Source: Stutzerimonas stutzeri (GTDB taxonomy: Bacteria > Pseudomonadota > Gammaproteobacteria > Pseudomonadales > Pseudomonadaceae). Taken from it: 64,000 bases of DNA. The translations under genes were made by a program, and so were the position numbers. How positions within the stretch are numbered: the stretch's first letter is position 1; each line of letters opens with the position of its first letter. A model generated the notes under the pieces. The model was not told the DNA's origin. It saw nothing but the letters and a program-made list of their open reading frames with translations, and searched no databases. Below are positions 17,940-26,415 of this stretch, piece by piece. The DNA is taken from the NCBI RefSeq assembly GCF_013522825.1, contig NZ_JAAMQZ010000018.1:36766-100765 (forward strand), written 5' to 3'.

Positions 17940-18917
17940 ATGTCCCGCTCTCACTCGCATCATCATGGTCACCACGACCACACGCCGACCGTGACCAGCG
18001 CCAACGAGCGTAAGGTCCTCCTGTCCTTCTTCCTGATCTTCACCTTCATGGTGGTGGAGGCGGTCGGCGGCGTGCTGTCCGGTTCGCTGGCACTGCTGGC
18101 CGACGCGGGCCACATGCTGACCGATGCGGCAGCGCTGGCCCTGGCCTATGCCGCCTTCCGCTTCGGTCGGCGCGCCGCTGACAGCAAGCGCACTTTCGGC
18201 TATCTGCGCTTCGAGGTCATTGCCGGTTTCCTGAATGCCGTGACGCTGTTCGGCATCGTCGCTTGGATCGTCTATGAAGCGTGGCAGCGCCTGTCGGCAC
18301 CCCCGGTGATCCTGGCCGGGCCGATGATGATCGTTGCCGTGCTCGGCTTGCTGGTGAACCTGCTGGTGCTGTGGATCATGACTCGCGGCGAGACCGACCA
18401 CGTCAATGTGAAAGGCGCCATCCTGCACGTGATGGGTGATCTTCTGGGCTCGGTCGGTGCCATCGTCGCCGCGGCCGTCATCTACTTCACGGGCTGGGCG
18501 CCGATCGATCCCATCCTGTCGGTGGTCGTGGCGGTACTGATCCTGCGCAGCGCCTGGAAACTGCTGGCCAAGTCGCTGCACATCCTGCTGGAAGGCGCAC
18601 CCGAGGAGGCGTCGCCGGAAAAGGTGGCGCGTGGCCTGCTGGATTCCGTTGCAGGCCTGGCGGCTGTCAGCCATGTACATGTATGGCAACTCACTTCCGG
18701 GCGGACGATGGCCACGCTGCACGTACGCCCGCACCTGGACGAGGAAGCGAAGGCGGTGGTCAGGCTCGTCGAGCAGGCGCTACGGGAGCAGTTCGGCATC
18801 GAGCATGCCACCGTCGCGATCGACTGGAACTCGGAGGAGGGCGGGCCACATTGCAGCCTGCAACGGACTGCCGGGTGTCCCGGTCATGATCATTCGGCTG
18901 AAGGCCACAGGCATTGA
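17940..18917 (+). CDS. CDF-family zinc/divalent cation exporter (CzcD/ZitB-like)
   Basis: 325-residue cation diffusion facilitator. A His-rich cytoplasmic N-terminus (SRSHSHHHGHHDH) precedes six membrane segments. Zinc-site residues are in ALLADAGHMLTDAAAL (HxxxD) and HVMGDLLGSVGA (HxxxD). The C-terminal cytoplasmic domain contains VSHVHVWQLTSG, the tail has CPGHDHSAEGHRH. ATG 17940 is chosen because GAGG precedes it and the His-rich start is typical; the open frame to the left runs through the operator. It probably exports zinc under control of the adjacent sensor. Confidence 0.9.
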   Translation: MSRSHSHHHGHHDHTPTVTSANERKVLLSFFLIFTFMVVEAVGGVLSGSLALLADAGHMLTDAAALALAYAAFRFGRRAADSKRTFGYLRFEVIAGFLNAVTLFGIVAWIVYEAWQRLSAPPVILAGPMMIVAVLGLLVNLLVLWIMTRGETDHVNVKGAILHVMGDLLGSVGAIVAAAVIYFTGWAPIDPILSVVVAVLILRSAWKLLAKSLHILLEGAPEEASPEKVARGLLDSVAGLAAVSHVHVWQLTSGRTMATLHVRPHLDEEAKAVVRLVEQALREQFGIEHATVAIDWNSEEGGPHCSLQRTAGCPGHDHSAEGHRH

Positions 18918-18936
18918 GCCTGTTTCCCTGTCCAAA

Positions 18937-18974
18937 AACGAAGCCCCCGACGCAAAGGCGTCGGGGGCTTCGTT
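18937..18974 (-). terminator. Strong hairpin terminator between the CDF exporter and NCS2 permease
   Basis: Seventeen-base stem (start AACGAAGCC, end GGCTTCGTT) with loop AAAG. On the minus strand it is followed by a run of T, so it terminates the permease. The GC-rich stem between convergent genes may also stop plus-strand transcripts. Confidence 0.88.
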
Positions 18975-18993
18975 TGCCGGCTGCGCTTCCTGA

Positions 18994-20340
18994 TCAGAGG
19001 AAGGCGAACTTGGCGATGAACACGATGCACAGTACGTAGAGGCTTACCGAAACCTTGCTGGCCTGGCCGGTCAGCAGCTTCAGCGTCGCGTAGGTCAGGA
19101 AGCCCAGGGCGATGCCGTTGGCGATGGAGAAGGTCAACGGCATCATCACCACGGTAACGATCGCCGGGATGGTGTCGGTGTGGTCCTTCCAGTCGATATG
19201 CGCCATGCCGCTCATCATCAGCATCGCGACGTAGATCAACGCACCGGCGGTGGCGTAGGCGGGAATCATCCCGGCCAGCGGGGCGAAGAACATGGCGGCC
19301 AGGAACAGCAGACCGACGGTGATGGCGGTGAGCCCGGTGCGGCCACCGGCGGCCACGCCCGAGGCGCTCTCCACGTAGCTGGTGACCGGCGGGCAACCGA
19401 CGAAGGCGCCGACGACACTGGAAGTACTGTCGGCCTTCAACGCGCGGGACAGGTTCTGGATCTTGCCATCCTCATCCACCAGGTTCGCCCGGTGCGCGAC
19501 GCCCATCAGCGTGCCGGCGGTGTCGAACATGTTGACGAACAGGAACGCCAGGATGACGCTGATCATCGCGATGTTGAAAGCCCCGGCAACGTCCATGGCC
19601 AGGAAGGTCGGCGCCAGGCTCGGCGGCATCGATACCAGTCCGTTGTACTCGACCAGGCCCATGGCCAGGCCGACGCCGGTGACGGCGAGCATGCTGAACA
19701 GGATCGCACCGAACACGTTGCGATGACTGAGCACGGCGATCATCAGGAAACAGATTGCTGCCAGCAGGGCGTTGGGCTCGCTGAATGAGCCCATGGACAA
19801 TAGTGTGGCAGGGTTGTCGACGACGATACCGGCGGTCTTCAGACCGATCAGCCCGAGGAACAGCCCGACCCCGGCGCCCATGGCGAAGCGCAGGCTCATT
19901 GGGATGCTGTTGAGCAGCCACTCGCGCAGCCGTGACAGGCTCATGATCATGAACAGCACGCCCGAGAGGAACACCGCGCCCAGCGCGATTTCCCAGCTGT
20001 AGCCCATCTCGCCGACCACCGTGTAGGTGAAGAAGGCGTTCAGGCCCATGCCCGGCGCGAGGCCCACCGGCCAGTTCGCGTACAGACCCATGAGCATGCA
20101 GCCCAGCGCGGCCCCGACGCAGGTCGCGACGAAGGCTGCGCCGTGGTCGATACCGGCCTCGGCCATGATGTTGGGGTTGACGAAGATGATATAGGCCATG
20201 GTGACGAAGGTCGTCAGGCCGGCGAGCAGTTCCGTTTTGATGCTGGTGCGGTGTTCGCTGAGTTTGAAGAATCGATCGAGCAGCCCGGGTTTTTCCGGCT
20301 GCACGGCAAGGGTATGTGGTTCTTGCTTGGTGCTTTCCAA
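18994..20340 (-). CDS. NCS2/AzgA-type purine permease
   Basis: Nucleobase:cation symporter with about twelve membrane segments. ELLAGLTTFVTMAYIIFVNP near the N-terminus is the diagnostic start of the AzgA/PbuG branch (hypoxanthine, guanine, adenine), and GLAPGMGLNAFF and VFVNMFDTAGTL-type text (FLFVNMFDTAGTLMG) match it. I start it at TTG 20340 (448 residues) because GAGGAA lies 7 bases upstream; GTG 20373 would add eleven residues but has no ribosome-binding site. It is divergent from the GntR regulator across two perfect operators and is homologous, as I recall, to P. aeruginosa PA1519. Confidence 0.88.
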   Translation of the reverse strand: MESTKQEPHTLAVQPEKPGLLDRFFKLSEHRTSIKTELLAGLTTFVTMAYIIFVNPNIMAEAGIDHGAAFVATCVGAALGCMLMGLYANWPVGLAPGMGLNAFFTYTVVGEMGYSWEIALGAVFLSGVLFMIMSLSRLREWLLNSIPMSLRFAMGAGVGLFLGLIGLKTAGIVVDNPATLLSMGSFSEPNALLAAICFLMIAVLSHRNVFGAILFSMLAVTGVGLAMGLVEYNGLVSMPPSLAPTFLAMDVAGAFNIAMISVILAFLFVNMFDTAGTLMGVAHRANLVDEDGKIQNLSRALKADSTSSVVGAFVGCPPVTSYVESASGVAAGGRTGLTAITVGLLFLAAMFFAPLAGMIPAYATAGALIYVAMLMMSGMAHIDWKDHTDTIPAIVTVVMMPLTFSIANGIALGFLTYATLKLLTGQASKVSVSLYVLCIVFIAKFAFL

Positions 20341-20470
20341 GGGGTATTCCTCATCGTTCTTGTTGTCGTTCACCCAGAGTCGGGAAAACTCTCGAGGCAG
20401 GTGATGCTGAGGGGCTCATTCTGTCTCGTTTTTGACTTCGAGGTCAGGAAGGCCTTGGGCGATTATGCTT

Positions 20471-20480
20471 TTGTATACAA
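20471..20480. promoter_or_regulatory. Predicted purine-regulon operator (perfect TTGTATACAA)
   Basis: Perfect palindrome in the 367-base divergent region 20341-20707, on the permease side (131 bases from its TTG start). Together with the second site at 20600 it brackets the promoters of both genes. No gene is seen in this region. Confidence 0.68.
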
Positions 20481-20599
20481 GAAAAGCAACCATGTTTTGT
20501 TCATACACTTTCTTTAACTGCGTCAATGCGACGCATGACGTGCGCGGATCGAGCAATACCGGGAGCAAACGTGGCATTGATGGGGGGTTGATGTCTGGT

Positions 20600-20609
20600 T
20601 TGTGCACAA
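20600..20609. promoter_or_regulatory. Predicted purine-regulon operator (perfect TTGTGCACAA)
   Basis: Second perfect palindrome of the divergent region, 98 bases upstream of the GntR ATG and 129 bases centre-to-centre from the first. The arrangement suits autoregulation. Confidence 0.62.
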
Positions 20610-20707
20610 TCCTGACGAATAAATTAGGTTCTATAACCAATGGCTACTCCAGTCAGTGGCTGAAACGAAGTAAAGTTCGCTCTGCCGAAACCTCGATGCG
20701 AGCCATC

Positions 20708-21463
20708 ATGAACGAACAGCTGCAGCCTCTGAAAAAGCCGACCCGAAACGGCAAGGTGCGTACCGGGACACAGGACGACATCGTCTACGCCCATATCTTC
20801 GATGCGATTCTCGAGCAGCGCCTGGCGCCGGGCACCAAACTCAGCGAAGAAGCGCTGGGGGAAATCTTCGGAGTGAGCCGCACCATCATCCGGCGTGCGC
20901 TGTCGCGGTTGGCTCATGAAGGGGTGGTGTTGTTACGGCCCAACCGTGGCGCGGTGGTGGCCTGCCCGAGCGTCGAGGAGGCTCGGCAGATATTCTTCGC
21001 ACGGCGCCTGGTGGAGCGGGCGATCACCGAGCTGGCGGTGCAGCACGCCAGCGACGAACAGCTCGCCGAACTGCGGCAGATGGTGATCGACGAACAGGCC
21101 TGCTTTGCCCGCGGCGACCGGGGCGCTGGCATTCGCCTGTCGGGCGAGTTCCACCTGAAACTGGCCGAGATGGCCAAGAACGCCCCCTTGGTGAGTTTCC
21201 AGCGCAGCCTGGTCTCCCAGACCTCGCTGATCATCGCCCAGTACGAAAGCGGCAACCGCTCTCATTGCTCCTATGACGAACACAACCAGCTGATCGACGC
21301 CATCGCCGCGCGCGACAGCGACAAGGCCGTGAGCCTGATGATGCATCACATGGATCATGTCGACAGCAAGCTCAACCTCGACGAAGACAGCGCCTCGGAT
21401 GATTTGCACGCGGTGTTTTCGCACATCCTGGGGAAGGCGGGAAAGGCTGCGAAGAAGCGCTGA
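20708..21463 (+). CDS. GntR-family (FCD subfamily) regulator, candidate purine-regulon repressor
   Basis: 251-residue regulator. The N-terminal winged HTH reads ILEQRLAPGTKLSEEALGEIFGVSRTIIRRALSRLAHEGVV (key words LSEEALGEIFGVSR and ALSRLAHEGVV). The C-terminal all-helical FCD effector domain has the metal-ligand pattern FHLKLAEMAKN, YDEHNQLIDAI and MHHMDH. ATG 20708 (MNEQLQPLKK) is chosen on family length. It corresponds in position to PA1520 of P. aeruginosa, between permease and guaD. FadR-type GntR proteins bind T-GT-A/C-AC-A palindromes, matching the TTGTATACAA sites seen across this region, two of them in its own promoter. The effector is unknown. Confidence 0.9.
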   Translation: MNEQLQPLKKPTRNGKVRTGTQDDIVYAHIFDAILEQRLAPGTKLSEEALGEIFGVSRTIIRRALSRLAHEGVVLLRPNRGAVVACPSVEEARQIFFARRLVERAITELAVQHASDEQLAELRQMVIDEQACFARGDRGAGIRLSGEFHLKLAEMAKNAPLVSFQRSLVSQTSLIIAQYESGNRSHCSYDEHNQLIDAIAARDSDKAVSLMMHHMDHVDSKLNLDEDSASDDLHAVFSHILGKAGKAAKKR

Positions 21464-21473
21464 GGGCCGTAGG

Positions 21474-21552
21474 GTGGATGGCCGAAGCCATCCACGCCGA
21501 TGCTGCCAGAGCGAAGCACGCCGGTGGAAAATCGCTTCGCGGGTTTTCCACC
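21474..21552. repeat. Pair of REP-like inverted repeats between gntR and guaD
   Basis: First hairpin 21474-21495 (GTGGATGGC with GCCATCCAC). Second 21523-21552 (GGTGGAAAA with TTTTCCACC). It lies between the convergent GntR and guaD genes and may help end both transcripts. Confidence 0.6.
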
Positions 21553-21565
21553 TTACGGAATGGCT

Positions 21566-22870
21566 TTACGCCTTGCGGTGCACCGAGACGCCGGCGGCGT
21601 AGGTTTCTTTCACGGCGCGGTCGTCGCCGAGGATCATCAGGGCGAAGAGGCGCTCTTCCAGGCTGCGCGCCTGGCTCAGGCGGTACTCGATCAGTGGCGT
21701 GGCCTTGTAGTCAAGCACCACGAAATCCGCGTCCTTGCCCGGCTGCAGGCTGCCGATCCGGTCGTCCAGATAGAGCGCGCGGGCGCCGCCCAGGGTGGCC
21801 AGGTACAGCGATTTGAACGGGTCCAGCTTCTTGCCCTGCAGCTGCATCACCTTGTAGGCCTCGTTCAGCGATTGCAGCTGGGAGAAGCTGGTGCCGGCGC
21901 CAACGTCGGTACCCAGACCAACGCGCACGCCAAAGCCTTCCACCTTCTCCAGATCGAACAGGCCGCTGCCCAGGAACAGGTTGGAGGTGGGGCAGAAGGC
22001 CACCGCCGAGCCGGTTTCGCCGAGGCGCTGGCATTCGTCGTCGCACAGGTGCACGCCGTGGGCGAACACCGAGCGCGCGCCGATCAGGCCGTGGTGGTCG
22101 TAGACGTCCAGGTAGCCCTTGCGCTCGGGGAACAGCTCGCGCACCCATTCGATCTCCTTGCGGTTCTCGGAGAGGTGGGTATGCATGTAGAGGTCCGGGT
22201 ATTCCTGGAACAGCTTGCCGGCCAGCGCCAGTTGCTCCGGCGTGCTGGTCGGGGCGAAGCGCGGGGTGACGGCGTAGTGCAGGCGGCCCTTGCCGTGCCA
22301 GCGCTCGATCAGCTCCTTGCTGTCGGCGTAGCCGGATTCGGCGGTGTCGGTGAGGTAGTCCGGCGCATTGCGGTCCATCAGCACCTTGCCGGCGATCATC
22401 CGCAGGTCGAGCTTGTGCGCCTGCTCGAAGAAGGCATCCACCGATTCCTTGTGCACGCTGCCGAACACCAGCGCGGTGGTGGTGCCGTTGCGCAGCAGTT
22501 CGCGCAGGAACACCTGGGCGACCTCGCCGGCATGGACCTTGTCGGCGAAGGCGCGCTCGGTGGGGAAGGTGTAGGTGTCGAGCCAGTCGAGCAGCTGTTC
22601 GCCATAGGAGGCGATCATGCCGGTCTGCGGGTAGTGGATATGGGTGTCGATGAAGCCGGGGGTGATCAGCGCATCCTTGTACTCGATCACCTCGGTGCCG
22701 GCCGGCAGGGTGGACAGCAGGTCGGCGGCGTGGCCGTTGCGGACCACCTTGCCGTCTTCGACCACCAGCAGGCCGTCTTCGAAATACTCATGGGACGCCT
22801 CGATACCCACTTCGCGGGGGTCGGCGAGGCAGTGGAGCAGGGCGGCACGATAGGCTTTGATCTGGGACAT
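21566..22870 (-). CDS. guaD: Guanine deaminase GuaD
   Basis: 434-residue zinc amidohydrolase deaminating guanine to xanthine. The metal motif HxH lies in FIDTHIHYPQTGMIASYGEQLLDW (key HIHYPQ). Later blocks are HTHLSENRKEIEW and FCPTSNLFLGSGLF, both typical of guanine deaminases. ATG 22870 (MSQIKAYRAALLHCLADP) gives the usual length. The upstream frame is open for 14 codons without a better site. It is read in the same direction as xdhA-xdhB-xdhC and feeds xanthine to them, but is separated from xdhC by a REP repeat. Confidence 0.95.
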   Translation of the reverse strand: MSQIKAYRAALLHCLADPREVGIEASHEYFEDGLLVVEDGKVVRNGHAADLLSTLPAGTEVIEYKDALITPGFIDTHIHYPQTGMIASYGEQLLDWLDTYTFPTERAFADKVHAGEVAQVFLRELLRNGTTTALVFGSVHKESVDAFFEQAHKLDLRMIAGKVLMDRNAPDYLTDTAESGYADSKELIERWHGKGRLHYAVTPRFAPTSTPEQLALAGKLFQEYPDLYMHTHLSENRKEIEWVRELFPERKGYLDVYDHHGLIGARSVFAHGVHLCDDECQRLGETGSAVAFCPTSNLFLGSGLFDLEKVEGFGVRVGLGTDVGAGTSFSQLQSLNEAYKVMQLQGKKLDPFKSLYLATLGGARALYLDDRIGSLQPGKDADFVVLDYKATPLIEYRLSQARSLEERLFALMILGDDRAVKETYAAGVSVHRKA

Positions 22871-22912
22871 GATGGTTCTCGGAATCGTTGTGTTGAGTGC
22901 TGCGGGCAACAT

Positions 22913-22993
22913 TGTGGGAGGCGCGCCCTCGTGCCGAAACGGGCCATCGGCTCGCCGAGGCTGAACGTTCGGCCCGAGGGCGGGCCTCCCACA
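22913..22993. repeat. REP-type inverted repeat between xdhC and guaD
   Basis: Outer arms TGTGGGAGGC (left) and GCCTCCCACA (right), with inner arms around CCCTCG / CGAGGG. Typical Pseudomonas extragenic palindrome. Confidence 0.8.
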
Positions 22994-23010
22994 GAAGAAT
23001 GGCGGCGCGA

Positions 23011-23871
23011 TTAGCCTGTTTGAGAACGGCGCGCGGCGGGCACCAGCATCGGTACAGGCTTTTCTCCGTCCGCACTTTTCTCACCGCCCCTCTCACCGAA
23101 ATGCGCGTTGTAGATGGCGATCACCTCGCCGGCGATGGACACCGCGATCTCCACCGGCAGCTTGCCCTTCACTTCGGCGATGCCCATCGGGCAGCGCATG
23201 CGTTGCACGGTTTCCGGCTGGAAGCCGCGGTCGCGCAGGCGGTGTTCGAACTTGGCGCGCTTGCTCTTCGAGCCGATCAGGCCGTAGTAGGTGAAATCGC
23301 CGCGCGAGAGGATCGCCGCGGTCAGCTCGAGATCCAGCTGGTGATTATGCGTCATGACGATGAAGTAGCTGCCGGCGGGCATGTTCTCCACTTCGTCGAC
23401 CACCTCGTCGTTGACCACCTTTTCCACGCCAGCGGGGATCTGCGCGGGGAACTCGCTCTCGCGCGAGTCGATCCAGCGCACCTTGCACGGCAGGCTGGCC
23501 AGTAGCGGCACCAGCGCACGGCCGACGTGGCCGGCGCCGAACACGGCGATGTGCGCCTGCGGTTGGCCCATGGGTTCGAACAGCAGCACCGTGGCGCCAC
23601 CGCAGCATTGGCCCAGGCTGGCGCCGAGGGAGAAGCGCTCCAGGCGGGTTTCACGTACGCGGTTTTCCAACATTTCGCGGGCGATGGCCTGTGCCTTGTA
23701 TTCCAGGTGGCCGCCGCCGATGGTGTCGTACAGCCGCTCACGGCTGACCACCATCTTCGAGCCGGCATTGCGCGGCGTCGAGCCGCGCTCCTCGATGATG
23801 GTCACCAGCACGCAGGGTTCGCCTTGCTGCTGCAGCTCGGCGAGGGCGTTGATCCAGACCGTGTTGCTCAT
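23011..23871 (-). CDS. xdhC: XdhC, molybdenum-cofactor insertion/sulfuration chaperone
   Basis: 286-residue accessory protein that protects and loads sulfurated molybdenum cofactor into xanthine dehydrogenase. N-terminal CoxI-like block: CVLVTIIEERGSTPRNAGSKMVV. A Rossmann-type C-terminal domain contains AVFGAGHVGRALVPLLASL and VMTHNHQLDLEL. SLGQCCGGA (GASLGQCCGG) is a conserved cysteine motif of the family. ATG 23871 (MSNTVWINALAELQ) gives the normal length; the frame extends leftward into the REP repeat. Confidence 0.94.
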   Translation of the reverse strand: MSNTVWINALAELQQQGEPCVLVTIIEERGSTPRNAGSKMVVSRERLYDTIGGGHLEYKAQAIAREMLENRVRETRLERFSLGASLGQCCGGATVLLFEPMGQPQAHIAVFGAGHVGRALVPLLASLPCKVRWIDSRESEFPAQIPAGVEKVVNDEVVDEVENMPAGSYFIVMTHNHQLDLELTAAILSRGDFTYYGLIGSKSKRAKFEHRLRDRGFQPETVQRMRCPMGIAEVKGKLPVEIAVSIAGEVIAIYNAHFGERGGEKSADGEKPVPMLVPAARRSQTG

Positions 23872-23912
23872 GGTTCTGTCCTTCGTTGTGCCTGAAGGCA
23901 TGCGATTGCTCT

Positions 23913-24013
23913 TGTAGGAGCGAGCTTGCTCGCGAAAATGCGCTCGCCGACTGCTGAGGCGTTGCGTCAAAAAGCTTCGCGAACAATGACTAGGCGTCCC
24001 CCTCGCTCCTACA
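23913..24013. repeat. REP-type inverted repeat between xdhB and xdhC
   Basis: Begins TGTAGGAGCGAGCTTGCTCG, the classic Pseudomonas REP head, and ends with the reverse complement CTCGCTCCTACA two bases before the xdhB stop codon. An internal CGCGAA / TTCGCG pair is also present. It splits xdhC from xdhAB. Confidence 0.88.
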
Positions 24014-24015
24014 GG

Positions 24016-26415
24016 TCAGTGCGCGGTTTCCACCACGGGTTCGACTATGGGGGCTGCCTGTTGCTTCAGCTTGCGCATCTGCTCGACGCCCCAGAGCACC
24101 CGCTCCGGCGTTGCCGGCGCATCGATCTTCGGCTGCACCTTGTAGTCCGCGAGGCTCGCCACGGCGTCCTTGATCGCGCACCAGACCGAGATGCCGAGCA
24201 TGAACGGCGGCTCGCCGACGGCCTTGGAATGGAACACCGTGTCCTCGGGATTCTTGCGGTTTTCCACCAGCTTGACCCGCAGGTCCAGCGGCATGTCGGC
24301 CACTGCCGGCACCTTGTAGCTGGCCGGGCCGCTGGTCATCAGCTTGCCCTTGTCGTTCCACACCAGCTCTTCCATGGTCAGCCAGCCCATGCCCTGGACG
24401 AAGCCGCCTTCCACCTGGCCGATATCGATGGCCGGGTTCAGCGAGGCGCCGACGTCGTGCAGGATGTCGCTGCGCAGCATCCGGTATTCGCCGGTCAGGG
24501 TGTCGACGATCACTTCCGAGCAGGCCGCGCCGTAGGCGAAGTAGTAGAAGGGCCGGCCGCGTGCCTGGTCGCGGTCGTAGTAGATCTTCGGCGTGCGGTA
24601 GAAACCGGTCGCGGACAGCGACACCTGGCCGAAATAGGCCTGCTGGATCAGCTCCTCGAAGGCGACGAAGCGATCGCGGATGCGCACCTGGCCGTTCTTG
24701 AACTGGACGTCTTCCTCGGTGACGTTGTAGTGCCGCGCGGCGAATTCGACCAGACGCTGCTTGATCGTCTGCGCCGCGTTCTGCGCGGCCTTGCCGTTGA
24801 GGTCGGCGCCGCTGCTGGCTGCCGTCGGCGAGGTGTTGGGCACCTTGTCGGTGTTGGTGGCGGTGATCTGGATGCGCTCGATATCCACCTGGAACACCTC
24901 GGCCACCACCTGCGCGACCTTGATGTTCAGGCCCTGGCCCATTTCGGTGCCGCCGTGGTTCAGGTGAATGCTGCCGTCGGTGTAGACGTGCACCAGCGCG
25001 CCGGCCTGGTTGAGGAAGCTTGCCGTGAAGCTGATGCCGAACTTCACCGGCGTCAGCGACAGGCCCTTCTTCAGGATCGGGCTGCTGGCGTTGAACGCAC
25101 GGATTTCCTCGCGGCGCTTGGCGTATTCGCTGCTGGCCTCCAGTTCGGCGGTCATCTCGTCGAGCATGTTGTGCTCGACGGTCTGGTAGTAGGGCGTGAC
25201 GTTGCGCTCGGTCTTGCCGTAGTAGTTGCGCTTGCGCACCTCCAGCGGGTCCTTGCCCAGCTCGCGCGAGACCGCATCCATGATCTCCTCGATGGCGACC
25301 ATGCCCTGCGGACCGCCGAAGCCGCGGTAGGCGGTATTCGACGCCATGTTGGTCTTGCAGCGATGACCGTGGATGGTGGCATCGCCCAGGTAATAGGCGT
25401 TGTCGGAGTGGAACATGGCGCGGTCGACGATGGAGCCCGACAGGTCCGGCGAGTAGCCGCAGTTGCCGGCCAGGTCGATCTGGATGCCGTGCAGCAGGCC
25501 GTCGTCGTCGAAGCCCACGTCGTATTCGACGTAGAAGGGGTGACGCTTGCCGGTCATGGTCATGTCTTCCATGCGCGGCAGGCGCATCTTGGTCGGGCGA
25601 CCGGTCAGGTGGGCGATCACCGCACATATGCAGGCCGGGCCGGCGGCCTGGGTTTCCTTGCCGCCGAAGCCACCGCCCATGCGGCGCATGTCGATGACGA
25701 TCTTGTTCATCGAAACGCCCAGCACCTCGGCCACCAGTTTCTGCACCTCGGTGGGGTTCTGCGTCGAGGTGTAGACGATCATGCCGCCGTCTTCGGTGGG
25801 CATCACCGAGGAAATCTGCGTCTCCAGGTAGAAGTGCTCCTGGCCGCCGATATGCAGCGTGCCCTGCAGGCGGCGCGGTGCGCTCGCCAGTGCGCCGGCG
25901 GAGTCGCCGCGCTTGTGGGTGTGGCTGTCGAGCACGAAATGCTGCTTGCGCAGCGCCTCGACTACGTCGAGCACCGGCTCCAGGTCCTCGTATTCGATGA
26001 TCGCGGCCATGGCGGCCTTGCGCGCGGTTTCCAGGCTGTCGGCGGCGACGGCGATTACCGGCTGGCCAATGTACTCGACCTTGCCGTCCGCCAGCAGCGG
26101 GTCGCCGGCGACCACCGGACCAATGTCCAGCTGACCGGGCACGTCTTCGGCGGTGATGACGATGGCCACGCCCGGAACCTGATAGCAGGGCGAGGTATCG
26201 ATGCTGACGATGCGGGCATGGGCGCGGTCGCTCATGCGGGCATAGACGTGCAGTTGGTTGGGGAACTCCAGGCGGTCGTCGACGTATACCGCTTCACCGG
26301 AAACGTGCTTGTCCGCGCTGTCGTGTTTGACGCTGCGACCGACGCCAGTGACCAGGTCCTGCTTGAACAGGGCGGCGATTTCTTCCTGGCTTCGTACAAG
26401 GCTGTGGTTAGACAT
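24016..26415 (-). CDS. xdhB: Xanthine dehydrogenase large (molybdenum) subunit XdhB
   Basis: 799-residue catalytic subunit oxidising hypoxanthine/xanthine to urate. It begins with the AldOxase a/b-hammerhead domain (KHDSADKHVSGEAVYVDD), followed by molybdopterin-binding domains with MRRMGGGFGGKETQA, AYRGFGGPQGM and GGTEMGQGLNIKV. The active-site Glu lies in the C-terminal block KAVGEPPFMLG. It overlaps xdhA by eight bases and is the second gene of the xdhA-xdhB-xdhC-guaD series. The sequence looks intact. Confidence 0.96.
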   Translation of the reverse strand: MSNHSLVRSQEEIAALFKQDLVTGVGRSVKHDSADKHVSGEAVYVDDRLEFPNQLHVYARMSDRAHARIVSIDTSPCYQVPGVAIVITAEDVPGQLDIGPVVAGDPLLADGKVEYIGQPVIAVAADSLETARKAAMAAIIEYEDLEPVLDVVEALRKQHFVLDSHTHKRGDSAGALASAPRRLQGTLHIGGQEHFYLETQISSVMPTEDGGMIVYTSTQNPTEVQKLVAEVLGVSMNKIVIDMRRMGGGFGGKETQAAGPACICAVIAHLTGRPTKMRLPRMEDMTMTGKRHPFYVEYDVGFDDDGLLHGIQIDLAGNCGYSPDLSGSIVDRAMFHSDNAYYLGDATIHGHRCKTNMASNTAYRGFGGPQGMVAIEEIMDAVSRELGKDPLEVRKRNYYGKTERNVTPYYQTVEHNMLDEMTAELEASSEYAKRREEIRAFNASSPILKKGLSLTPVKFGISFTASFLNQAGALVHVYTDGSIHLNHGGTEMGQGLNIKVAQVVAEVFQVDIERIQITATNTDKVPNTSPTAASSGADLNGKAAQNAAQTIKQRLVEFAARHYNVTEEDVQFKNGQVRIRDRFVAFEELIQQAYFGQVSLSATGFYRTPKIYYDRDQARGRPFYYFAYGAACSEVIVDTLTGEYRMLRSDILHDVGASLNPAIDIGQVEGGFVQGMGWLTMEELVWNDKGKLMTSGPASYKVPAVADMPLDLRVKLVENRKNPEDTVFHSKAVGEPPFMLGISVWCAIKDAVASLADYKVQPKIDAPATPERVLWGVEQMRKLKQQAAPIVEPVVETAH

